A DNA stretch of 64,000 bases from contig OX621264.1 of NCBI GenBank assembly GCA_951640165.1, positions 3,849,001 to 3,913,000 on the forward strand. The letters run 5' to 3'. The notes below the pieces were generated by a model that saw only the letters and a list, made by a program, of their open reading frames with translations, ran no database searches and had not been told where the DNA came from. Below, piece after piece: positions 55,985 to 64,000 of this stretch. This stretch comes from Pseudoips prasinana (taxonomy: Eukaryota; Arthropoda; Insecta; Lepidoptera; Nolidae). Both the position numbers and the translations under genes were made by a program. The first letter of the stretch is position 1. Each line of letters opens with the position of its first letter.

Positions 55985-56240
55985 TAATCTATACATATAA
56001 TAAAATCGTAAGAAAGTCAAAACTGTACATCGAATATTTTTTAAAAGGATACTTGGGCCGTGATCTACCATCGATATCGAAGCCAAAAATATAGTTTTTA
56101 GAATTTTTGTCTGTTTATCTGTATGTATGTCCGGGCTAAACTGAAAAGTACTGCACAGTAGATCACATCCCAAGTATCCTTTTTTTTAAATATTCAATGT
56201 ACATTTTTGACTTTCCTATGATTTTATTATATGAATAGAC
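55985..56240. mobile_element. Fold-back copy of the CTATACATATAATAAAATCG repeat
   Basis: The left ~85 bp (CTATACATATAATAAAATCG to GTGATCTAC) and the right ~85 bp (GTAGATCACATCCCAAGTAT to ATTTTATTATATGAATAG) are inverted copies of the same end of the family seen at 39,677, so the normal second end is replaced by an inverted first end. Confidence 0.8.
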
Positions 56241-56262
56241 TATTCTTATTGCAATTTCCTCC

Positions 56263-59200
56263 ATTAAGATCTAGATAGGTAAGTCTTGGCCCCCTTATGA
56301 ATTCAGAGTTTTTCATTTCCAAAATATCCCTGTAAAGAGCTAAACTTGAAGGGCCGTCGAGATAGGTTAAACCTGGCTCACTACTCACTAGTGAATTTCC
56401 TCCCCAAAATATCCCCATAAAGAGCCTAGCTTGAAGACCCTTCTAGATAGGTTAATCCTGGCTCACTAGTGAATTTGCTTCCCAAAATATCCCCATAAAG
56501 AGCCTAGCTTGAAGACCCTTCTAGATAGGTCAATCCTGGCTCACTAGTGAATTTCCTTCCCAAAATATCCCCATAAAGAGCCTAGCTTGAAGACCCTTCT
56601 AGATAGGTTAATCCTGGCTCACTAGTGAATTTCCTTCCCAAAATATCCCCATAAAGAGCCTAGCTTGAAGACCCTTCTAGATAGGTTAATCCTGGCTCAC
56701 TAGTGAATTTCCTTCCCAAAATATCCCCATAAAGAGCCTAGCTTGAAAACCCTTCTAGATAGGTTAATCCTGGCTCACTAGTGAATTTCCTTCCCAAAAT
56801 ATCCCCATAAAGAGCCTAGCTTGAAGACCCTTCTAGATAGGTTAATCCTGGCTCACTAGTGAATTTCCTTCCCAAAATATCCCCATAAAAAGCCTAGCTT
56901 GAAGGGCCTTCTAGATAGGTTAAACCTGGCTCACTAGTGAATTTCCTCCCCAAAATATCCACATAAAGAGTCTAGGTTGAAGGACCTTCTAGAAAGGTTA
57001 ATCCTGGTTCAGTAGTCAATTTCCTTCCCAAAATATCCACATAAAGAGCCTAGCTCAAAGAGTCTTCTAGATAGGCTAAACCTGGCTCACTAGTGAATTC
57101 CCTTCCCAAAATATGCCCATAAAGAGCCTAGCTTGAGAACCCTTCTAGATAGGTTAAATCTGGCTCACTAGTGAATTCCCTTCCCAAAATATGCCCATAA
57201 AGAGCCAAGCTTGAGAACCCTTCTAGATAGGTTAATCCTGGCTCACTAGTGAATTTCCTTCCCAAAATATCCCCATAAAGAGCCTAGCTTGAAGACCCTT
57301 CTAGATAGGTTAATCCTGGCTCACTAGTGAATTTCCTTCCCAAAATATCCCCATAAAGAGCCTAGCTTGAAGACCCTTCTAGATAGGTTAATCCTGGCTC
57401 ACCAGTGAATTTCCTTCCCAAAATATCCACATAAACAGCCTAGCTTGAAGGGCCTTCTAGATAGGTTAATCCTGGCTCACTAGTGAATTTCCTTCCCAAA
57501 ATATCCACATAAAGAGCCTAGCTTGAAGGGCCTTCTAGATAGGTTAATCCTGGCTCACTAGTGAATTTCCTTCCCAAAATATCCCCATAAAGAGCCTAGC
57601 TTGAAGACCCTTCTAGATAGGTTAAACCTGGCTCACTAGTGAATTTCCTCCCCAAATATCCCCATAAAGAGCCTAGCTTGACGACCCTTCTAGATAGGTT
57701 AAACCTGGCTCACTAGTGAATTTCCTCCCCAAAATATCCCCATAAAGAGCCTAGCTTGAAGACCCTTCTAGATAGGTTAAACCTGGCTCACTAGTGAATT
57801 TCCTCCCCAAAATATCCACATAAAGAGTCTAGGTTGAAGGGCCTTCTAGATAGGTTAAACTTGGCTCACTAGTGACTTTCCTCCCCAAAATATCCCCATA
57901 AAGAGCCTAGTTTGAAGACCCTTCTAGATAGGTTAAACCTGGCTCACTAGTGAATTTCCTTCCCAAAATATCCACATAAAGAGTCTAGGTTGAAGGACCT
58001 TCTAGATAGGTTAAAGCTGGCTCACTAGTGAATTTCCTTCCCAAAATATCCACATAAAGAGTCTAGGTTGAAGGGCCTTCTAGATAGGTTAAACCTGGCT
58101 CACTAGTGACTTTCCTTCCCAAAATATCCACATAAAGAGTCTAGGTTGAAGGGCCTTCTAGATAGGTTAAAGCTGGCTCACTAGTGAATTTCCTTCCCAA
58201 AATATCCCCATAAAGAGTCTAGGTTGAAGGGCCTTCTAGATAGGTTAAACCTGGCTCACTAGTGAATTTCCTTCCCAAAATATCCACATAAAGTGCTTAG
58301 CTTGAAGAGCCTTCTAGATAGGTTAAACCTGGCTCACTAGTGAATTTCCTTCCCAGAATATCCCCATAAAGAGTCTAGGTTGAAGGGCCTTCTAGATAGG
58401 TTAATCCTGGTTCAGTAGTCAATTTCCTTCCCAAAATATCCCCATAAAGAGCCTAGCTTGAAGACCCTTCTAGATAGGTTAATCCTGGCTCACTAGTGAA
58501 TTTCCTTCCCAAAATATCCCCATAAAGAGCCTAGCTTGAAGACCCTTCTAGATAGGTTAATCCTGGCTCACTAGTGAATTTCCTTCCCAAAATATCCACA
58601 TAAAGAGCCTAGCTTGAAGGGCCTTCTAGATAGGTTAATCCTGGCTCACTAGTGAATTTCCTTCCCAAAATATCCCCATAAAGAGCCTAGCTTGAAGACC
58701 CTTCTAGATAGGTTAAACCTGGCTCACTAGTGAATTTCCTCCCCAAAATATCCCCATAAAGAGCCTAGCTTGAAGACCCTTCTAGATAGGTTAAACCTGG
58801 CTCACTAGTGAATTTCCTCCCCAAAATATCCCCATAAAGAGCCTAGCTTGAAGACCCTTCTAGATAGGTTAAACCTGGCTCACTAGTGAATTTCCTCCCC
58901 AAAATATCCACATAAAGAGTCTAGGTTGAAGGGCCTTCTAGATAGGTTAAACCTGGCTCACTAGTGACTTTCCTCCCCAAAATATCCCCATAAAGAGCCT
59001 AGTTTGAAGACCCTTCTAGATAGGTTAAACCTGGCTCACTAGTGAATTTCCTTCCCAAAATATCCACATAAAGAGTCTAGGTTGAAGGACCTTCTAGATA
59101 GGTTAAAGCTGGCTCACTAGTGAATTTCCTTCCCAAAATATCCACATAAAGAGTCTAGGTTGAAGGGCCTTCTAGATAGGTTAAACCTGGCTCACTAGTG

Positions 59201-60405
59201 ACTTTCCTTCCCAAAATATCCACATAAAGAGTCTAGGTTGAAGGGCCTTCTAGATAGGTTAAAGCTGGCTCACTAGTGAATTTCCTTCCCAAATATCCCC
59301 ATAAAGAGTCTAGGTTGAAGGGCCTTCTAGATAGGTTAAACCTGGCTCACTAGTGAATTTCCTTCCCAAAATATCCACATAAAGTGCTTAGCTTGAAGAG
59401 CCTTCTAGATGGGTTAAACCTGGCTCACTAGTGAATTTCCTTCCCAAAATATCCCCATAAAGAGTCTAGGTTGAAGGGCCTTCTAGATAGGTTAATCCTG
59501 GTTCAGTAGTCAATTTCCTTCCCAAAATATCCCCATAAAGAGCCTAGCTTAAAGAGTCATCTAGATAGGTTAATCCTGGTTCAGTACTCAATTTCCTTCC
59601 CAAAATATCCCCATAAAGAGTCTAGGTTGAAGGGCCTTCTAGATAGGTTAAACCTGGCTCACTAGTGAATTTCCTTCCCAAAATATCCCCATAACGAGTC
59701 TAGGTTGAAGGGCCTTCTAGATAGGTTAATCCTGGTTCAGTAGTCAATTTCCTTCCCAAAATGTCCCCATAAAGAGCCTAGCTTAAAGAGTCATCTAGAT
59801 AGGTTAATCCTGGATCAGTAGTCAATTTCCTTCCCAAAATATCCCCATAAAGAGTCTAGGTTGAAGGGCCTTCTAGATAGGTTAAACCTGGCTCACTAGT
59901 GAATTTCCTTCCCAAAATATCCACATAAAGTGCTTAGCTTGAAGAGCCTTCTAGATAGGTTAAACCTGGCTCACTAGTGAATTTCCTTCCCAAAATATCC
60001 ACATAAAGTGCTTAGATTGAAGAGCTTTCTAGATAGGTTAAACCTGGCTCACTAGTGAATCTCCTTCCCAAAATATCCACATAAAGAGCCTATCTTGAAG
60101 GACCTTCTAGAAAGGTTAATCCTGGTTCAGTAGTCAATTTCCTTCCCAAAATATCCCCATAAAGAGCCTAGCTTAAAGAGTCTTCTAGCTAGGTTAATCC
60201 TGGCTCACTAGTGAATTTCCTTCCCAAAATATGCTCATAAAGAGTTTAGCTTGAAGGGCCTTCTAGATAAGTTAAACCTGGCTCCCTAGTGAATTACCTC
60301 CCCAAAATATCCCCATTAAAAGCCTAGCTTGAAGGGCCTTCTAGATAAGTTAAACCTGGCTCCCTAGTGAATTTCCTCCCCAAAATATCCCCATAAAAAG
60401 TTTCC
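56263..60405. repeat. Satellite array, 78-bp unit, about 53 copies, with 14-mer higher-order structure
   Basis: Unit CTAGATAGGTTAATCCTGGC + TCACTAGTGAATTTCCTTCC + CAAAATATCCCCATAAAGAG + CCTAGCTTGAAGACCCTT. Steps are 78 bp (for example 56,443 to 56,521). Variant units repeat after 1092 bp = 14 x 78: AGTGACTTTCCTCCCC at 57,871 and 58,963; the GGTTCAGTAGTC variant at 58,411 and 59,502 (1091, with a known one-base loss near 59,292). A 3-unit sub-period is visible near 59,500-59,830. It fills most of one Cog7 intron. Confidence 0.97.
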
Positions 60406-60492
60406 TGTACTTTCTGTCCCTTTCTAAATCACTCCCATGTAAAATATCCAGCAACCGAAAGGATTGAATAGCGCAAAAAAATAATTATTTAA

Positions 60493-61366
60493 AAGCGTCC
60501 AAGTGCGAGTCGGACTGGCTCATGAAGGGCGTAACCCTTTTAATTAAGCTTAGCAGCAAGTATTTCAGTTGATTGAATGAAAGGTAAATTATGGTTTACG
60601 ATTTATAACGTAGTAAAAAACTACGTACTAGAACTCGTTCAAACTAATTTTCGGTGGAAGGTTGCATGGTAATGTACAATGTACATCATATATCTTTTTA
60701 GTTTTATCATTCTCTTATTTTAGAAGTTACAGGGGGGGGGGGGGCACATTTTACCACTTTGGAAGTGTCTCTCGCGCAAACAATTCTGTTTGGAAAAAAC
60801 TGATATTAAAAACCTCAATAACATTTTTGAAGATCTATCCATAGATACCCCACATATACGGATTTGATGAAAAAATAATTGATTTTCAGTTCCAAGTATG
60901 GGGAACCCCCAAAATTTATTGTTTTTTTTTTTTCAATTTTTGTGTGAAAATCTCAATTCGATTCACGGAATACATCTGCTTGCCAAGTTTCAACAGTATA
61001 GTTCTTATAGTTTCGGAAAAAAGTTCCTGTGACACACAGATAGACATGACGAACCCATTACTTTACTTACCGTATGGGCAGTGGTTACTCTAGTGTCAGA
61101 GTTGTTCAAGCCGCCCATTAGGCCTCCGACATGGCTTAACAAGTGTTGTCTAATGAATACAACCGGGACCGACAGCTTATCGTGCCCTCTGAAGCACGTA
61201 GACGCTCAGGAATTAAACCACTTTGGCGGTCACCCATCTATGAACTGACCGCGAGTCTAGTTGCTTAACCTCGCCGATCACTTACGGCCCAGTGAGAGCA
61301 TCTAGCTATGAGCGCCTCACGAACCCATTAGGAAGCCGTTTTTTGCCATTTGGCTACGGAACCCTA
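60493..61366 (-). mobile_element. Unclassified lepidopteran repeat, inverted relative of 42,592-43,227
   Basis: On the plus strand it begins CAAGTGCGAGTCGGACTGGC and ends TTTGGCTACGGAACCCTAA. It contains a G13 tract and is interrupted by a 5S-derived SINE. Confidence 0.65.
61061..61318 (-). mobile_element. 5S-rRNA-derived SINE, uninterrupted, with 12-bp target duplication
   Basis: Bordered by ACGAACCCATTA (61,049-61,060 and 61,319-61,330). On the minus strand: GATCGGCGAGGTTAAGCAAC, GGTCAGTTCATAGATGGGTG, ACCGCC, corresponding in order and spacing to the A box, intermediate element and C box region of 5S rRNA; then a 5S-unrelated body ending near GCCCATACGGTAAGTAAAG. Confidence 0.82.
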
Positions 61367-61401
61367 AAAAGTCTGTAAGAAATGCAACGTTTTAATTTCA
61401 G

Positions 61402-61503
61402 GTTGACTGGTTGACCAATGTGTTGAAGTCGGAGACCCCGTTAGCAGAGCTGGTGAGGCTGTATACAGATCTGCTGCTCTCCCTGGACCCCACACCTACT
61501 AAG
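61402..61503 (+). CDS. Cog7: COG7, seventh recognisable coding exon
   Basis: AATTTCAG|GTTGAC...ACTAAG|GTAATC, 34 codons, phase 0 both ends: VDWLTNVLKSETPLAELVRL then YTDLLLSLDPTPTK, matching human [20 protein letters not shown]. Separated from the previous exon by a 5.8 kb intron dominated by a 78-bp satellite. Confidence 0.86.
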
Positions 61504-61889
61504 GTAATCAACCTATGTAATTTTAATAATTTATTTATTCATAAAACCATAACGCAGATTTTACAAATACACGTGTAACGATAATAGCTGCAGTAGTGTT
61601 TCCACTGTGTTGCAATTACTATCGCCTTCTTCCATAAAATATTATGAATTACAAATTACTTATTTCAGTTTTAAAAAAGCTAAAAAACAATCAACATCGA
61701 TGTTTGGCGACTTAGCCGTTAGTGCATCTGGAAGACATTATCTATTATAATTTATATGAGATCTTGAATGGTGAATGGTACAACGGGAAGGGAAAGACCT
61801 TGCAGAACATTCTCTGACCAAATCGGAGACGTTCTCAAGAAAGGCCAGGTCAGAAGTACATAACCGGCGAGCGTGTATGAAGAATATAT

Positions 61890-62333
61890 ATACCTACCTA
61901 CTATTGGAAGCAAATATAACAGCTCACTTAGGATCCTTAAATTGACAGGGTTCATGTTGACACAAATTATGTACCTACAATAACAGCTATTGTAACACAT
62001 GAATGCAATAAAGAACTTGAACTTGAACTTGATCCTCGGTGCTTTTGCAGCTGACTTCTCTAGTTGCAAATCTCTCATTTTATGGGGCTATAGCCTCTTT
62101 ACATCATTCTGTCTCCCGCTTTGCTCTGGAGGGAAGTGGAACTATTCATTTTCTAACTCCTCCTTTTTTCTCTTTCTGATTAAATTCGTTGCGGGATCCA
62201 AGACACTTGTCGCGATTCCCCGGGACATGCCTGAGCTTCACCGCTCAGTGTCATTTCATTGTGTGCCACTGTTGATCCTGGCTTACAGGAGTTGCAGTGG
62301 TGGGTAAGAAGGAGGGACTAGTCCCGACAAAAA
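61890..62333 (+). mobile_element. LINE 3' fragment with a short insertion and poly(A)
   Basis: Matches 53,100-53,432 (TATTGGAAGCAAATATAACA, GATCCTCGGTGCTTTTGCAG, GGTGGGTAAGAAGGAGGGAC...A9). Between 61,946 and 62,030 an ~85-bp piece ending AATAAAGAACTTGAACTTGA (a hexamer-repeat tail) is inserted. Confidence 0.68.
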
Positions 62334-62477
62334 AAAATATATATATGAAGAATATAATGACAGTAAACGAGGCCAAAGTGGTGTGCAAAGATCGTGACAA
62401 ATGGAAGTCCGTTGTCTCTGCCTACCCCTCTGGGCAACAGGCGTGAGTCTATGGATGTATATGGGAATCTTTCACAG

Positions 62478-62610
62478 GTAGTATCGGCTAATCTGAAGCT
62501 GTGCTCGTCTCCTGAAGAAGGTCTTCTGTTGCTGACTGACCTTAGGACCGATATTGACGAGTTCGTCGCTTGTATACAGGGTGTTGTCGACGCGCCGAGA
62601 CAGAATAAAG
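62478..62610 (+). CDS. Cog7: COG7, eighth recognisable coding exon (last in window)
   Basis: TTTCACAG|GTAGTA...AATAAAG|GTAATT, 44 codons plus one base (phase 1 donor): VVSANLKLCSSPEEGLLLLT then DLRTDIDEFVACIQGVV. Position fits the human segment around LTRLLEFYDATAHFAKGLE, with lower similarity. The running total is about 337 codons of a ~770-residue family, so the second half lies right of the window. Confidence 0.78.
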
Positions 62611-63235
62611 GTAATTACATACTTTACTAGGGTAATACTTAGAATATAGTATTATAATTGCTATTGCTATCGACATCCCTACAAAAGTCGTTAGACATTA
62701 TACCCCTATACATATTCCATTAGTGACAACAAATTACCGACAGAACGCATTCCTGTGGCGAGCGGGCAACAGTTTAAATAAACAAGTCAAAGCTTTTAAT
62801 TTTGACATATTTTGTAATAAATCTGAAACAGTGAGACGGGTACTCAGCCTTAACTTTTTCCAAAAAGGTTTTATGTAAAACATAATAATGATTTAGATGG
62901 TTCGTATTCTATAAGTTTATATTTATTCTGCACATTATTAATTAAGTAATCAGGATTTTACTCGTGGAGACCTGTTAATGGCTTTCTGCTGCCTATTAAT
63001 GTATCATAAACATTGTGTTGTTAAATGCTGTTGGTCTTCCTAAGAAAATAAATAAATAAATAATATAGTATTAAATTTATAGTATAGTATAACATAGTAT
63101 TTTATTTACGTATATGTTTGTGTAATAATAGTATGATCATTAGCATATTTTTAGTTTTTAGTATACTTTTTCAATTATCTCTTTTCTTCTTTTTTATCTA
63201 TATACCACACTTTTTAGCACCATCCCCTGCATTTT
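62611..63235. other. Cog7 intron, no recognised gene
   Basis: A/T-rich. 62,740-63,065 ends in AATAAATAAATAAATAATAT and may be a LINE 3' end. No further Cog7 exon is visible to the window edge. Confidence 0.4.
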
Positions 63236-63255
63236 TTGAACTTTAATTCCTAAGT

Positions 63256-63390
63256 AATGGAATCAGGCGTTACTTTGCGGAAATCCATAACAATCAAAAT
63301 ACAAAATCAATATTTAGTGTTAATTCCGCTAATTGTCAGTTTAATCATGCTGGGATGCAATTTGCACCGCCCTCCCGCCCGCAAAAATCT
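63256..63390 (-). mobile_element. Penelope-like element terminal repeat fragment
   Basis: AAGTAATGGAATCAGGCGTT through TTTGCACCGCCCTCCCGCCC is the same terminal sequence as the right arm of the element at 17,125-18,189, including the 40 bp missing from that element's left arm. Confidence 0.8.
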
Positions 63391-63649
63391 GTATACACTC
63401 AACAAAAATAATCGTCGCGACACCACACTGTTCAATGCGAAATAGAAATGAAAATATCTGGCTTGCTTTCTATAAGAGAGAGAGACAGACAGAGAAACAT
63501 GCGCACGCCGCACAGCTGCAAAAAGTGTCGTGACAACTTTTCGTAAGATTTTTTTCCGTCTAGCCCCCTTTCACAACGCACGATAAGGTACTTCGTTCCA
63601 ACTCTTATTATGTCTTTTGCCAATATATTGGTATTTATAATAATATCAT

Positions 63650-63735
63650 GGGACATTATTCACACCCGGCCATCTGATCCCAAACTAAGCAGAGCTTGTA
63701 CTATGGAAACCAGATAGCTGATATACTACATATAC
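63650..63735 (-). mobile_element. SINE family C 3' fragment
   Basis: GGGACATTATTCACACCCGG and CTAAGCAGAGCTTGTACTAT match 15,975-16,060. The head is missing; it runs into the minisatellite. Confidence 0.6.
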
Positions 63736-63739
63736 TATT

Positions 63740-64000
63740 TTTCTTGTTGCGCGCGCATCGTGCGCGCATCTTAAAAATAACAGCATGACGTTAGTTCTAG
63801 GTGGTATGAAAATGTATGAGAGTGAATTTTTACGATGCGCGCGCATCGTGCGCGCATCTTAAAAATAACAGCATGACGTTAGTTCTAGGTGGTATGAAAA
63901 TGTATGAGAGTGAATTTTTACGATGCGCGCGCATCGTGCGCGCATCTTAAAAATAACAGCATGACGTTAGTTCTAGGTGGTATGAAAATGTATGAGAGTG
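63740..64000. repeat. 88-bp variant of the palindromic minisatellite, running off the window
   Basis: GCATGACGTTAGTTCTAGGT recurs at 63,783, 63,871 and 63,959, 88 bp apart. The unit equals the 77-bp unit at 54,594 plus 11 bp, a second GTGCGCGCATC that makes the palindrome centre asymmetric. At least three units; true length unknown. Confidence 0.93.

Noticed and set aside
61200..61318. 5S rRNA gene
   Set aside because: Only the internal promoter region resembles 5S; the flanks differ and a SINE tail with target duplications follows.

Overview
This window is eukaryotic nuclear DNA, almost certainly from a moth or butterfly (Lepidoptera). Its genes have introns with GT..AG borders. It is packed with tRNA-headed SINEs, a 5S-rRNA-headed SINE, RTE, R1/Jockey-like and CR1-like non-LTR retrotransposons, a Penelope-like element, a mariner and MITEs. 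Several of these have sequences I recognise as typical of lepidopteran genomes, including a BMC1/L1Bm-like LINE end. No rRNA gene, functional tRNA gene, CRISPR array or bacterial operon is visible.

Region 1 (1-30,210) is a cluster of six copies of an F-box/leucine-rich-repeat-like gene. Only one copy (19,372-21,081, 569 aa) is intact. Copies 1-3 sit in a very recent tandem duplication with a 4.41 kb unit, whose junction cuts the gene near its 3' end. Copies 2 and 3 share a stop codon inside the F-box, copy 3 is also frameshifted, copy 4 is a 5'-truncated chimera and copy 6 is a 5' fragment. Shared and missing insertions (an R1-like 3' end with target-site duplication, a Penelope-like element, a MITE, SINEs) allow the order of duplication to be read. 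The 19.4 kb copy carries insertions whose empty sites survive beside the 29.9 kb copy.

Region 2 (about 22,000-34,240) is mainly LINE wreckage: a gag-like ORF1 with zinc knuckles, a YADD reverse transcriptase on the minus strand, a C-terminal domain resembling a restriction-like endonuclease, and one LINE nested inside another.

Region 3 (about 34,900-62,610 and beyond the right edge) holds the 5' half of Cog7, encoding subunit 7 of the conserved oligomeric Golgi complex. None of its eight recognisable coding exons is longer than 174 bp, so they are easily missed. They join in consistent phase to about 337 codons that match the N-terminal half of the animal COG7 family. The introns hold four different tandem arrays (101, 35, 77 and 78 bp units), nested transposons, and two decayed partial duplicates of one Cog7 exon.

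The most unusual theme is a recurring type of short, nearly perfect inverted duplication (13-45 bp arms, 1-14 nt loop). One case can be compared with an unmodified paralogue and looks like a templated inverted insertion. Other highlights are a 77-bp minisatellite with a 28-bp palindrome that has grown inside a MITE beside a Cog7 splice acceptor, a 78-bp satellite with a 14-mer higher-order repeat, and a 5S-derived SINE lying against a Cog7 splice donor.
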